From NCBI RefSeq assembly GCF_000426645.1, contig NZ_AUFT01000005.1, forward strand, positions 62,001 through 126,000: a stretch of DNA of 64,000 bases, read 5' to 3'. The notes under the pieces are model-generated. The model was given only the letters and a program-made list of their open reading frames with translations, was not told the origin of the DNA and did not search any database. Below are positions 30,836-39,834 of this stretch, one piece after another. This DNA is from Nakamurella lactea DSM 19367. Its GTDB lineage: Bacteria; Actinomycetota; Actinomycetes; Mycobacteriales; Nakamurellaceae. The translations under genes and the position numbers were made by a program. Position 1 is the first letter of the stretch. Each line of letters opens with the position of its first letter.

Positions 30836-31669
30836 ATGGCGGCTGTGAGCGCACCCACGGCGACGACGATCCTGCCCGGACCCGATTCGGTGATCCACCT
30901 GTTCGACATCACCGTCCGGCGGGGGCCGTCGGTCCTGCTGGATGCGGTGCGCTGGAATGTTGACGCCGATCAGCGCTGGGTGATCCTCGGGCCGAACGGC
31001 GCCGGCAAGACCACGTTGTTGCAGATCGCCGCGGCCCAACTGCACCCGACGTCCGGCCGGGCCCATGTGCTGGGCGCCCGGCTGGGAGCGGTGTCGTTGG
31101 CCGAGATCCGGCCGCTGATCGGGATCAGCTCGGCCGCCCTGGCGAACCGGGTGCCGCCGATGGAGAAGGTGCTGGACGTCGTCGTGTCGGCCGGTTACGG
31201 GGTACTCGGCCGGTGGCGCGAACGCTACGACGAACTGGACTTCGACCGGGCGAACGAGCTGCTGGAGGCAATGGGTGTTGCGCCGCTGGCCGCCCGGCAC
31301 TACGGCACCCTGTCCGAGGGCGAACGCAAGCGGGTGCTCGCCGCCAGGGCGCTGATGACCGATCCGGAACTGCTGCTGCTGGACGAGCCGGCCGCCGGCC
31401 TTGACCTGGGCGGCCGGGAGGATCTGCTGCGCCGGCTGTCCACCCTGGCGGACGATCCGGCAGCGCCGGCCACCGTGCTGGTCACCCATCACGTCGAAGA
31501 GATCCCGACCGCCTTCACCCACCTGTTGTTGCTGCGCCAGGGCCGGGTGGTGACGGCCGGACCGATCTCGCAGACCTTGACCGCCGATGCGCTGTCCGAG
31601 ACGTTCGACATGAAGCTGGACCTGCAGACCAGGGACGGTCGCTACTTCGCCCACGCGAAGAATTCCTGA
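30836..31669 (+). CDS. ABC ATPase without adjacent permease
   Basis: Product of 277 residues with a single nucleotide-binding domain: Walker A GPNGAGKTTLLQI, signature TLSEGERKRVLAARAL (LSEGE) and Walker B PELLLLDEPAAGLDLGG, with H-loop VLVTHHVEEIP. No permease gene is nearby. The overall pattern resembles ModF/PhrA-like soluble ABC proteins seen beside enoyl-CoA hydratase genes in actinobacteria. ATG 30836 is the listed start; GTG 30845 (VSAPT) is an alternative. It ends 12 bp before the crotonase gene, so the two are probably co-transcribed. Function unknown. Confidence 0.82.
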   Translation: MAAVSAPTATTILPGPDSVIHLFDITVRRGPSVLLDAVRWNVDADQRWVILGPNGAGKTTLLQIAAAQLHPTSGRAHVLGARLGAVSLAEIRPLIGISSAALANRVPPMEKVLDVVVSAGYGVLGRWRERYDELDFDRANELLEAMGVAPLAARHYGTLSEGERKRVLAARALMTDPELLLLDEPAAGLDLGGREDLLRRLSTLADDPAAPATVLVTHHVEEIPTAFTHLLLLRQGRVVTAGPISQTLTADALSETFDMKLDLQTRDGRYFAHAKNS

Positions 31670-31681
31670 GAGGACCCACGA

Positions 31682-32461
31682 ATGAGCGAATTGGTGCACC
31701 TGGAGAAGGACGGGCCGGTCGGCGTGATCCGGCTGGACCGCCCTCCGGTGAACGCCATCAACCGGGCGATGCACGGTGAGATCCGGCAGGCGGCGACCGC
31801 CGCCGACAGCGATCCGCAGATCCGGGCGGTGGTGGTCCGCGGCAGCCTGAAGGCCTTCGCGGCGGGCGCCGACATCAAGGAAATGGCCGACATGGATCCG
31901 CAGGACATCGCGGTCTACGGCCGGAGTCTCACGTCCGCCTGCGACGCGGTGGCCAGGATCCGCAAACCGGTGATCGCCGCCGTCACGGGCTACGCGCTCG
32001 GCGGCGGGCTCGAGCTGGCGCTGGCCGCCGACTTCCGGGTGGTGGGGGAGTCGGCGAAGCTGGGACTGCCCGAGATCACCCTCGGGGTGATCCCCGGAGC
32101 CGGTGGCACCCAACGACTTCCGCGACTGATCGGGGTCACCAAGGCGAAGGAGATGATCTTCTCCGGTCGCCCGGTGGGTGCCGACGCCGCGCTCTCGCTT
32201 GGCCTGGCGTCCCGCAAGGTCCCGGACGAAGCCGTGTTCGACGAGGCGCTCAGTTGGGCCGGCCAGTTGGCCGCCGGTCCGACGGTCGCTCTCGGGCTGG
32301 CGAAGCAGGCGATCGACGACGGGCTGGACGTCGACCTGGCCGGCGGCCTGCGGATCGAGGGGCTGGCCTTCGCCGCGGTGTTCGGTTCGCAGGACCAGAA
32401 CATCGGCATGCACAGCTTCATCGACAACGGGCCGGGCAAGGCCGTCTTCACCGGTCGCTGA
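31682..32461 (+). CDS. Enoyl-CoA hydratase/isomerase family protein
   Basis: Crotonase-fold enzyme of 259 residues. The oxyanion-hole motif is SLKAFAAGADIKEMADM, the second is GYALGGGLELALAADF with the catalytic Glu, and LPEITLGVIPGAGGTQRLPR carries the second Glu, so both acid residues of a true hydratase are present. GAGAGGA lies about 8 nt before the ATG. It probably acts in fatty-acid or branched-chain acyl-CoA degradation; the exact substrate cannot be assigned. Confidence 0.9.
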   Translation: MSELVHLEKDGPVGVIRLDRPPVNAINRAMHGEIRQAATAADSDPQIRAVVVRGSLKAFAAGADIKEMADMDPQDIAVYGRSLTSACDAVARIRKPVIAAVTGYALGGGLELALAADFRVVGESAKLGLPEITLGVIPGAGGTQRLPRLIGVTKAKEMIFSGRPVGADAALSLGLASRKVPDEAVFDEALSWAGQLAAGPTVALGLAKQAIDDGLDVDLAGGLRIEGLAFAAVFGSQDQNIGMHSFIDNGPGKAVFTGR

Positions 32462-32561
32462 CCCGGGTTCACGGGTCGCGGTGCGGTGATCCCGTTCCGG
32501 CCAGGGCCGGATAAGAGCGGTGGAACCGCGCGCCGCGGGCTCCGCGGATCGCAAGGTGGTT

Positions 32562-33758
32562 ATGGCCTATCAGTTCTCGCTCGCCGACGTCGGATACCTG
32601 GCCGGCCCGGCCGGCGCCGACGCCCTGAATCTGGCTGCCGCGCTGGCGGTCACCGACGCGACCCTGCTGGCCGACCTGACGGCCGCCCGTCGGTTCGCCG
32701 GCGGGCATGCGGCCGCGGTGGTCGAAACCGTCCGGCTGCGCCGGCGCGCGGTCGGCAAGCTGGGGGAGCGGGCGGCGGGCTGGCTGCTGACGGACGAGGC
32801 GCTGCAGCAGGCAAGTCCCTGGCCGGTGGCCCGGCATCGGGCGGATCGGCTGGTCGCAGCCGGGGTACACGACGTCACCTGCTCCATCGGCACCGACCTC
32901 GCCGCGCTGAACGCCGCCGGCCACAGTCCGCTGCTCGGGTCCGACCTGGACCCGGTCAGGTTGGCCATGGCGGCGTTCAACCTGCCAGGGGTACCGCTGG
33001 TCAGGGCCGATGCGCTGGCTCCGGTCTCCCGGAAACTGGTGGTCTACGCCGATCCTGCCCGGCGGTCGGACGGGCGCCGGATCACCTCCGTTTCGACCGT
33101 CCCGTCGGTGGCCGAGCTGGATGCCGCCTACCCAGATCGTCCACCGGTGCTGCGGCTGCCGCCGGGCATCGACTACGACGATCTGGACCGACCCGGCGAG
33201 GTTGAGATCGTCTCGCTGGACGGGGCCGCGCGAGAGGCAGTGCTCTGGCCCGATGCGTTCGCCGCCGGCGGCGTCCGGCGGCGGGCGTCGGTGTTGGCGA
33301 GCGACGGGACCGGTTGGCAGATCACCGATCTGGACGGCGACGGGGATGACGGAACCGCCGCGGGAGCGATCGACGAATGGATCGTTGATCCGGACCCGGC
33401 GGTGGTCAGGGCGCACCTGGTCCGCCACTATGCGGCCCGGCACGGGCTGCACCAACTCGACCCGCATCTTGCCTACCTGACCGGAACCGCCCCGCCGGCG
33501 GGGACTCGCGCCTTCCGCGTGCTGGACGTCGCGCCGTACGCCGAGAAGACCGTGGCCCAGTGGGTCCGCCGGGACGGCGTCGGAACCTTGGAGATCAAGC
33601 AACGCGGCACGCCGGTGATTCCGGACGAGCTGCGCCGCCGACTGCGCAAGGCGATGAGCAAGGACACCAGGACGGCAGCCACCCTGGTGATCGCTCGGAT
33701 CGGCGACGCCGCAACCGCCTATTGGTGCCGGGCCGATCCACCCGCCGGGGCTGGCTAA
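32562..33758 (+). CDS. THUMP-like-domain class I methyltransferase
   Basis: Product of 398 residues. A helical N-terminal region precedes a SAM-binding core with DVTCSIGTDLAALNAAG (motif I) and SDLDPVRLAMAAFN. The DPAR-type motif is in YADPARRSDGRR, in the place of the DPPY catalytic motif. The C-terminal 90 residues (APYAEKTVAQWV to LRKAMSKDTRTAATLV) resemble the THUMP-like domain of actinobacterial proteins of this family. ATG 32562 is chosen over GTG 32520 because AAGGTGG lies just upstream. The target is probably an RNA base, by family, but unproven. Its stop codon overlaps the -10 element of priA. Confidence 0.82.
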   Translation: MAYQFSLADVGYLAGPAGADALNLAAALAVTDATLLADLTAARRFAGGHAAAVVETVRLRRRAVGKLGERAAGWLLTDEALQQASPWPVARHRADRLVAAGVHDVTCSIGTDLAALNAAGHSPLLGSDLDPVRLAMAAFNLPGVPLVRADALAPVSRKLVVYADPARRSDGRRITSVSTVPSVAELDAAYPDRPPVLRLPPGIDYDDLDRPGEVEIVSLDGAAREAVLWPDAFAAGGVRRRASVLASDGTGWQITDLDGDGDDGTAAGAIDEWIVDPDPAVVRAHLVRHYAARHGLHQLDPHLAYLTGTAPPAGTRAFRVLDVAPYAEKTVAQWVRRDGVGTLEIKQRGTPVIPDELRRRLRKAMSKDTRTAATLVIARIGDAATAYWCRADPPAGAG

Positions 33759-33761
33759 GCT
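33756..33761 (+). promoter_or_regulatory. Candidate -10 element, leaderless priA
   Basis: TAAGCT contains the stop codon of the preceding gene and lies 6 nt before GTG 33768. A separate leaderless priA transcript is possible, alongside read-through from upstream. Confidence 0.4.
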
Positions 33762-33767
33762 CTTGCG

Positions 33768-34499
33768 GTGACCTTCGAACTCCTCCCCGCCGTCGACGTC
33801 GCTCAGGGCCAGGCCGTCCGCCTGGTGCAGGGCAAACTCGGCACCGAGACCACCTACGGCTCGCCGCTGGATGCGGCACTGGCCTGGCAAACCGACGGGG
33901 CCGAGTGGATCCATCTGGTCGACCTGGATGCCGCCTTCGGCCGCGGATCCAACGCCGACTTGCTGGCCCAGGTGGTCGGGTCGCTGGACGTGAAGGTCGA
34001 ACTGTCCGGCGGAATCCGGGATGACGCTTCCCTGGAATCCGCGCTGGCCACCGGCTGCACCAGGGTCAACATCGGCACCGCTGCGCTGGAGGATCCGCAG
34101 TGGTGCGCCTCGGCGATCGCCCGGTATGGCGACAAGGTGGCCGTCGGCCTCGACGTCCGCGGCAGCACCTTGGCCGCCCGTGGCTGGACCCAGGACGGCG
34201 GCGACCTGTGGGAGGTGTTGGCCAGGCTCGACTCCGAGGGTTGCTCGCGTTACGTGGTCACCGACGTCACCAAGGACGGCACTCTGCGCGGCCCGAACCT
34301 CGAACTGCTCGCCCAGGTGTGCGCCGTGACGGACGCGCCGGTGGTCGCCTCCGGCGGGGTCTCCTCGCTGGACGACCTGGTAGCACTGGCCGCACTAGCG
34401 CCGCAGGGTGTCGAAGGCAGCATCGTCGGAAAGGCGCTGTACGCCGGTGCTTTCACCCTGCCCGAGGCGCTGGCGGCGGTCGCTACCCCCGGGGCGTAG
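33768..34499 (+). CDS. priA: HisA/TrpF bifunctional isomerase PriA
   Basis: TIM-barrel isomerase, 243 residues. It begins [20 protein letters not shown] with the first catalytic Asp and has [22 protein letters not shown] and [19 protein letters not shown] with the second catalytic Asp. In actinobacteria this protein (PriA) catalyses both the histidine step (ProFAR isomerase) and the tryptophan step (phosphoribosylanthranilate isomerase). No trpF occurs in the trp cluster here, consistent with dual use. Start GTG 33768 follows TAAGCT by 6 nt. hisF is 4.2 kb downstream, separated by an unrelated module. Confidence 0.93.
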   Translation: MTFELLPAVDVAQGQAVRLVQGKLGTETTYGSPLDAALAWQTDGAEWIHLVDLDAAFGRGSNADLLAQVVGSLDVKVELSGGIRDDASLESALATGCTRVNIGTAALEDPQWCASAIARYGDKVAVGLDVRGSTLAARGWTQDGGDLWEVLARLDSEGCSRYVVTDVTKDGTLRGPNLELLAQVCAVTDAPVVASGGVSSLDDLVALAALAPQGVEGSIVGKALYAGAFTLPEALAAVATPGA

Positions 34500-34501
34500 C
34501 G
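34481..34501 (+). terminator. Hairpin at priA stop
   Basis: CGCTAC (34481-34486) and GTAGCG (34496-34501) flank CCCCGGGGC, so a strong short hairpin spans the end of priA including its stop codon. It may end the priA transcript and so separate it from hisF. Confidence 0.4.
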
Positions 34502-34536
34502 GGGTTGTCCCGGCTGGCGTAGCGGGGTTGTCCCGG
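34493..34536 (+). repeat. 21-bp direct repeat at priA 3' end
   Basis: Two identical 21-bp copies (34493-34513 and 34516-34536), each starting GGCGTAGCGGGG and ending TCCCGG, are separated by 2 bp. The first copy covers the priA stop codon. This looks like a local tandem duplication or a footprint at an insertion boundary. Confidence 0.75.
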
Positions 34537-34578
34537 GATCATCCGGAGGCGATGTTCGCCGCGTGCTGAACAGTCCGG

Positions 34579-36381
34579 TCACGTTCCCGGGACGTCAGGG
34601 TCCGGCGGGGTGACGCCTCGCAGCAGGTCCGCCGCCTCGGACTGGTACGCGTATTCGGCCCAGGCCAGCGGAGTGCCCTGATGTTCGTCGTCGGTGACGT
34701 TCGGGTCGGCGCCGGCCGCCAGCAGCGCGCTGACCTTCGCCAGGTCGCCGTCCCAGGCGGCCTGGTGCAGGGCAGTGTGCCCGTCCAGCTTGATGTTCAC
34801 ATCGAATCCCGCCCAGGCGATCCGGTCGATCGCGATGGCATCCGATGCCCGGTGGATCAATGCGGGGTGACGCTCCCGATCACGGGCGAGGATCTCGGTG
34901 CCACGATCCCGCAGCAGATACTCTCGGAGCTTCGCCTCGTCGTCAGCGTCTCGACCGCCCAGCATCAACAGGAAGACCAGCGACAACTCACCGGATTCCA
35001 ATGCCGACGAGAACACCTCCGGCACCATCTCGTGCCGGGAGTCCCGATCGATGGAACTGGCCTCGGCCGACGGGCGCAACCCGACGGCGTGCTGGGATCC
35101 GCCCACATCGAAACCCGCCCAGGACAACCGATCCAACGCGTCCTGGTGGCGAGGGAGATAGCCGTCTGCGAATTCCGGCCAGCGTTGCTTGACGCCCGCC
35201 ACCAGCTCGGGGTGGGAGCTGAGCCAGGCCCGGGCGTGGACATCCTGATCCGGCCCGGCCAGCAGGATCGCTGCAGCCTGGGCGACCTCGTCCTTCCCGC
35301 CGACACTGGGCATCGTCCCGCCGAGTACGAGCTCGTGCGTCACCGGGAAGAAGGCGAGCGCATGCGCCCGATCCCGGGGTGTCAGCCCATCGGCCGAGGG
35401 TGTCACCAGGTCGATGCGGTGCTGCGCCAGCAACCGGACCCGTTCGGTCAACTGGTGGTCGATCGCCCAGTCGAGTTGCCGGCGCAGCATGTGCGCCGGC
35501 GATTCCAGTGCCTCGCCGAGCCGGCGGCGCCAGGGACCACTGTCGCCGCTGCCGAGCCCGAACTCGAAAAGCAGCTCGAGATGGCGGTTGTCGCGAGTGA
35601 ACATCCGGTTGTACAGCGCCTGGCCGTCGTTCGGATCGGCGCCCCGTTCCAGCAGCAACCGGGCCAGTGCCGACGAATGCGGACGACGGGGCTGACGACC
35701 CGGCCCCTGCTCGCCCTCACCGAAGGCGCCGGTGAGCGCCGTGAACGGGGTCGCCTGGCCGCCCCACAGATAGCCGGCATTGACATCGGCGCCGGCCTCC
35801 AATAGCGCCGAAGCCGTTGCCAACACGTCGGTCTCGGACGTTCCCGGCACACGCGAGTAGGTCAGGTAGAGCAGCGGAACCCAGCGGTAGGGGCCACCGT
35901 CGGCGCGCACCGAAGCGCCGTCGGACCGCAGGTGCCGGCGCACCGCGGCCGGGTCGGCGGCGGCCGCAGCGGCCCAGATGTGCTCGTCGACGATGCCCGG
36001 GTGCTCGGCCAGCAGCGCGGCGGCCGAAGCCCAGCGCGGTGGCTCGTCGCTCTGGTCGTAGCGCAAACAGGCCAGCGCGCAGAACCGGTCGGCGGCCGAG
36101 AGCGAGTGCTCGTCCACGGACCCGGGATGACGGGTCAGCCTGGCGGCGACCTCGAGGTAGCCGACCAACGCCGGCCAACCGGTGAAGCCGTAGCGACGGG
36201 CCACCGTCAGCTGTGCAGCGTGCAGTGGGAATTCCTGCGCCGCAGCGTCTTCCGCGCGTGGATGCCATCGCTGCACCAGGTCGAGCGCATCGGGATCGCC
36301 GGCGCGCACGCCGCGCTGCAGGCGCCGCGCATCGGCCCTGAGCCGGTCGAGTGAGGGATTGTCGGGCAGACAGCTGGCCAT
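34579..36381 (-). CDS. Ankyrin-repeat protein
   Basis: Cytoplasmic protein of 600 residues with no signal peptide or membrane segment. Ankyrin units are clear near residues 190-260 (ATASALLEAGADVNAGYL, LARLLLERGADPND) and at the C-terminus (DGHTALHQAAWDGDLAKVSALLAAGADPN). The N-terminal 100 residues (PSLDRLRADARRLQRGVRAG and later YGFTGWPALVGYLE) match the conserved beginning of a family of long ankyrin proteins found in actinobacteria. A twice-occurring element LSWAGFDVGG / IAWAGFDVNI is seen. ATG 36381 has AAGGGG about 7 nt upstream. Function unknown; protein-protein interaction is likely. It lies between priA and hisF on the opposite strand. Confidence 0.83.
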   Translation of the reverse strand: MASCLPDNPSLDRLRADARRLQRGVRAGDPDALDLVQRWHPRAEDAAAQEFPLHAAQLTVARRYGFTGWPALVGYLEVAARLTRHPGSVDEHSLSAADRFCALACLRYDQSDEPPRWASAAALLAEHPGIVDEHIWAAAAAADPAAVRRHLRSDGASVRADGGPYRWVPLLYLTYSRVPGTSETDVLATASALLEAGADVNAGYLWGGQATPFTALTGAFGEGEQGPGRQPRRPHSSALARLLLERGADPNDGQALYNRMFTRDNRHLELLFEFGLGSGDSGPWRRRLGEALESPAHMLRRQLDWAIDHQLTERVRLLAQHRIDLVTPSADGLTPRDRAHALAFFPVTHELVLGGTMPSVGGKDEVAQAAAILLAGPDQDVHARAWLSSHPELVAGVKQRWPEFADGYLPRHQDALDRLSWAGFDVGGSQHAVGLRPSAEASSIDRDSRHEMVPEVFSSALESGELSLVFLLMLGGRDADDEAKLREYLLRDRGTEILARDRERHPALIHRASDAIAIDRIAWAGFDVNIKLDGHTALHQAAWDGDLAKVSALLAAGADPNVTDDEHQGTPLAWAEYAYQSEAADLLRGVTPPDPDVPGT

Positions 36382-36590
36382 GATGGACCCCTTCCGTGAG
36401 CCCGTGTCCGCGAGTCGGGCCGAAAGGAGGTCGGTCGACAATAAGCACTGCTGCAGGGAGGCTGAGCCCCTTCGAGCGGACGTCCGGCGGTCCTGCCCGC
36501 CGTCGTCAACACTAGCGCGGTACTGGAAATTGGGACGTCACAACGGCCTGGTGGCATTCAATGAACATGGGTGCGGAGGTGAGCGGACGG

Positions 36591-37142
36591 ATGGCGACCG
36601 AGGCGGCGGGTGAGTTCGCGGAATTCGCCGCGGCCGAGATCGGCGCCCTGACGCGGTTCGCCGGCGTGTTGACCGGCGATCGGCATCTTGCCCACGATGT
36701 GTTGACCGACGCGTTGATCGCAGCTTCGGCGCGTTGGCACCGGATCGGCTCGCTGGATCAACCGGCCGCCTACGTGCGGCGGATGGTGGTCACTACGTTC
36801 CTCGCCCACGAGCGCCGGGAGCGGCGGCGCCGACCGGATCCGACTGCCGACAACGGGGTTTTCGAACGGTCGCAATCCGATGCCACTGCGACCATGGATG
36901 CGCGGCTCGAGTTGGCGGTGTTGATCCAGCAGTTGCCGCAGCGTCAGCGGGCGGCCGTGGTGATGCGGTACTACCTCGACCTGCCCGACAGCGAGATCGC
37001 GGCAGCGCTCGACTGTCCGGCGTCCACCGTGCGCACCCTGGTGTCGAGGGCCCTGGTGCGGATGCGGGTCGCCAGCGGCGCTAGCACGTCTGACGAGAAC
37101 GGCCCGACGAGCGACGACCACACAAAGGGCGCGACATCATGA
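36591..37142 (+). CDS. SigE-family ECF RNA polymerase sigma factor
   Basis: ECF sigma factor of 183 residues. Region 2 (about residues 10-80) has AEIGALTRFAGVLTGDRHLA and WHRIGSLDQPAAYVRRMVV; region 4 (about 105-165) has LELAVLIQQLPQRQRAAVV and LPDSEIAAALDCPASTVRTL. This fits the actinobacterial SigE-family group. The start at 36591 is chosen because the product then begins MATEAAGEFAEF as expected for the group and GGAGGT (36575-36580) is 10 nt upstream; in-frame ATGs lie at 36561 and 36567. The stop overlaps the next gene start as ATGA (37139-37142), so the two are coupled. Confidence 0.88.
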   Translation: MATEAAGEFAEFAAAEIGALTRFAGVLTGDRHLAHDVLTDALIAASARWHRIGSLDQPAAYVRRMVVTTFLAHERRERRRRPDPTADNGVFERSQSDATATMDARLELAVLIQQLPQRQRAAVVMRYYLDLPDSEIAAALDCPASTVRTLVSRALVRMRVASGASTSDENGPTSDDHTKGATS

Positions 37143-38635
37143 GTACCGACGACTTGCGTGCGGCGTTGACCGATCGCGAGGAATACGCACCGGACGGCGA
37201 GGCGATCCTGGCCGAGGTGGCGGCCGGCAAGGGGCGCGATGTGCGCCGTGCGCGATGGTTGCGGCGCAGTTGGCCGGTGCTGGCCGCGGCCACCGTCACG
37301 CTGTTGGTGGTGGCCGGGGCTGTACTCGTCAACATCCAGCACGCGGCGCCGGCGACGCAGTTCCCGGCTGTGCCGACCGGTCCCGGCACCGGTCCCGCCG
37401 CCCCCGCCACCACGACGTCGTCAACCAGCGCGGTGGCGTCCGCCGGCACGTCACCCGCTTCGGATACCACCCCGCCGTCGGTAGCTCCGACGGTTGTCGC
37501 TGGTGCTGGAAACGGCGGGCCAACGGCGCTCGCGGCCGGGTCCTGGACCTCGCTGCCCGCAGGTCCGCTTACCGCACGGACCGGCGCTGCGATGGCATGG
37601 ACGGGCCAAGAGTTGCTGGTCTGGGGCGGTGCGTCGGTGAAGTACGAAGGCGGATACGACGACGGCGCGCGATACGACCTCGCGAGCAGGACCTGGCGGC
37701 CGATGGCGCCATCGCCCGTGCCCGGCAATGTCCCCGACGCGTCGGCTTGGACCGGTTCGAAGCTGTTCGTTTGGGGCGGTCTGAGCACTCTGGATCCCGG
37801 CTTTGCACCGGACGGTGCGGTGGGCAGCGGCGCGCTGTACGACCCGGATACCGACAGCTGGCGGCCGATTCCGCCCTTGCCGGTCAAGGTCTACCTGGGC
37901 ATCGAGGCTGTCTGGACCGGCACCGATCTGCTCGTGCTGACCTGGGACAACAGTCCCACAGTTGGGCTGCACCGGCTCGACGCGGACACCGACACATGGA
38001 CGTCTCACACCGATGTCACCTTGCCGGCAGACCATCAGGTTCGACAGCTGCGGGCTGTCGCCGGCAAGGACGCTGTCTATGTGTTCGCCGCCTGGTCCTG
38101 GATGAAGCAGGTCTCGGCGAACGAGACCCACGGACGCGATGGCATCGACCTGATCGCGGTAGACGCCGGCAGTGGATCGGCGCTCATCGTGGCTGCCCCC
38201 ACTGGCCAGCTGTCGTGGTCGGATCCACTCTGGACCGGGACGTCGATCGCGATGCCTGCCGCAGCCAGCTGGTGCGGGATGCACAGCTGCCCATATACCT
38301 TCCCCAGCGATGTGTTGGTCGACCCCGGCACCGGTCAGCCGAATGCCAGGGCGGAGCGAGGGTCTGGTGATCTCGCCCAATCCGTCCATGCATGGACCGG
38401 CGAGGCCGTGGCGGAGCTGAACAGCCAGCTGGCACACCCGGACGGCAGCGCCCGAACGACCGGTGCGGCGCAGATCGCCGGGCCGAACCTCGACCGTTGG
38501 ACGAGCCTGCCGGCTTCGCCGGTGACGGCGACTGTCGGCGCGGTGTGGACCGGGGACGCGGTGTTGGTCTGGGGGTATGCGGGCACCGATGCGGCCCCAC
38601 AGACCGAGATGGCGTTGCTGACGCCAGCCGGCTGA
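37139..38635 (+). CDS. Membrane-anchored kelch-repeat protein, sigma partner
   Basis: Product of 498 residues. The first 44 residues are cytosolic and charged (TDREEYAPDGEAILAEV), one transmembrane helix lies at about 45-65, then a Ser/Thr/Pro linker to about residue 125, then an extracytoplasmic beta-propeller-like domain with kelch-type units such as AMAWTGQELLVWGG, ASAWTGSKLFVWGG and GAVWTGDAVLVWGY, each followed by YDxxTxxW-like strands. The ATGA overlap with the sigma gene and the topology suggest an anti-sigma or sensor role, but no zinc-binding anti-sigma motif is visible in the short cytosolic part. The role is therefore inferred from position. Confidence 0.75.
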   Translation: MSTDDLRAALTDREEYAPDGEAILAEVAAGKGRDVRRARWLRRSWPVLAAATVTLLVVAGAVLVNIQHAAPATQFPAVPTGPGTGPAAPATTTSSTSAVASAGTSPASDTTPPSVAPTVVAGAGNGGPTALAAGSWTSLPAGPLTARTGAAMAWTGQELLVWGGASVKYEGGYDDGARYDLASRTWRPMAPSPVPGNVPDASAWTGSKLFVWGGLSTLDPGFAPDGAVGSGALYDPDTDSWRPIPPLPVKVYLGIEAVWTGTDLLVLTWDNSPTVGLHRLDADTDTWTSHTDVTLPADHQVRQLRAVAGKDAVYVFAAWSWMKQVSANETHGRDGIDLIAVDAGSGSALIVAAPTGQLSWSDPLWTGTSIAMPAAASWCGMHSCPYTFPSDVLVDPGTGQPNARAERGSGDLAQSVHAWTGEAVAELNSQLAHPDGSARTTGAAQIAGPNLDRWTSLPASPVTATVGAVWTGDAVLVWGYAGTDAAPQTEMALLTPAG

Positions 38636-38680
38636 AGTGCGGTCGCGGTCGGCGTGACAGGTTCCTGTGGGTGCGCTTCG

Positions 38681-38686
38681 TAGACT
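38681..38686 (+). promoter_or_regulatory. Candidate -10 element, leaderless hisF
   Basis: TAGACT lies 6 nt before ATG 38693. A GTGACA sequence about 21 bp further upstream is a possible but badly spaced -35. hisF therefore seems to have its own promoter after the inserted module. Confidence 0.45.
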
Positions 38687-38692
38687 GGCGTG

Positions 38693-39490
38693 ATGACAGT
38701 TGCCGTACGGGTGATCCCGTGCCTTGATGTGTCCGGTGGCCGGGTGGTGAAGGGCGTGCAGTTCGTCGACCTGGTGGACGCCGGCGACCCGGTGGAGATG
38801 GCCAGGCTCTATGACGCCGAGGGTGCGGACGAGCTGTGTTTCCTGGACATCACCGCGACCAGCGACAACCGGGCCAGCGCCTACGACATGATCACCAGCA
38901 CCGCCGAGCAGGTGTTCATCCCGCTCACCGTCGGCGGCGGGGTCCGCACAGTTGACGACATCGATGCGCTGTTGCGGGCGGGTGCCGACAAGGTGTCGAT
39001 CAACTCGGCCGCCGTGGCCAGGCCCGAGTTCCTGGCCGAGGCGGCGCAGCGGTTCGGCTCGCAGTGCGTGGTGCTGGCGATCGATGCCCGGCGGGTCGGT
39101 GGTTCGGCGGCACAGGACTGCCCGTCCGGGTTCGAGGTGACCACCCACGGCGGCCGACAGGGCACCGGGATCGACGCCGTCGACTGGGCTAGGCGGGCCG
39201 AGCAGGCCGGCGCCGGCGAGATCCTGCTGACCAGCATGGATGCGGACGGCACCAAGGGTGGTTTCGACCTGCCGATGTTGCAACAGGTCAGGTCGGCGGT
39301 GGGGGTGCCGCTCATCGCCTCCGGCGGTGCCGGCACCCTGGAGCACTTTGTCGAGGCGGTCGATGCCGGGGCCGACGCGGTGCTGGCGGCATCCGTGTTC
39401 CACTTCGGCACCTTCACCGTCGGTGAGGTCAAGCGCGCGCTCGCCGCCGCGGGGCACCCGGTTCGGCTCACCACAGCGGTGTCGTCATGA
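38693..39490 (+). CDS. hisF: Imidazole glycerol phosphate synthase subunit HisF
   Basis: Cyclase subunit of IGP synthase, 265 residues. TIM-barrel motifs include [20 protein letters not shown] with the catalytic Asp, [24 protein letters not shown] and [19 protein letters not shown] with the second catalytic Asp. ATG 38693 is preferred over the adjoining GTG 38690. Its partner HisH is not encoded in the window. The stop overlaps hisI as ATGA. Confidence 0.95.
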   Translation: MTVAVRVIPCLDVSGGRVVKGVQFVDLVDAGDPVEMARLYDAEGADELCFLDITATSDNRASAYDMITSTAEQVFIPLTVGGGVRTVDDIDALLRAGADKVSINSAAVARPEFLAEAAQRFGSQCVVLAIDARRVGGSAAQDCPSGFEVTTHGGRQGTGIDAVDWARRAEQAGAGEILLTSMDADGTKGGFDLPMLQQVRSAVGVPLIASGGAGTLEHFVEAVDAGADAVLAASVFHFGTFTVGEVKRALAAAGHPVRLTTAVSS

Positions 39491-39834
39491 CGCCAACACC
39501 GGACCCTCACTTCGATCCGGAGACCTTGCAGTACAACGAATCCGGGCTGGTCTGCGCGGTGGCCCAGCAGCACGACACCGGCGAGGTACTGATGGTCGCC
39601 TGGATGGATGCGGAGGCGGTTCGACGCACCCTGGCCACCGGGATGGCCACCTATTGGTCGCGGTCCCGGGGCGAGTACTGGGTCAAGGGCGAGACGTCGG
39701 GACACGTCCAGCGGGTCCTGCAGGTGCGGCACGACTGCGACGGCGACGCGCTGCTGCTCACGGTCGACCAGACCGGCCCGGCCTGCCACACCGGCACCAG
39801 GAGTTGCTTCGATGAGACCCGGACCCTCAGCTGA
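39487..39834 (+). CDS. hisI: Phosphoribosyl-AMP cyclohydrolase
   Basis: Third step of histidine synthesis, opening PR-AMP. The product has 115 residues, normal for the single-domain enzyme without the HisE pyrophosphohydrolase. Motifs: [57 protein letters not shown] and HTGTRSCF, with the zinc and magnesium ligands Cys/Asp present. It overlaps hisF by 4 bp and its stop is overlapped by the end of the convergent LysR gene by 8 bp. Confidence 0.95.
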   Translation: MTPTPDPHFDPETLQYNESGLVCAVAQQHDTGEVLMVAWMDAEAVRRTLATGMATYWSRSRGEYWVKGETSGHVQRVLQVRHDCDGDALLLTVDQTGPACHTGTRSCFDETRTLS

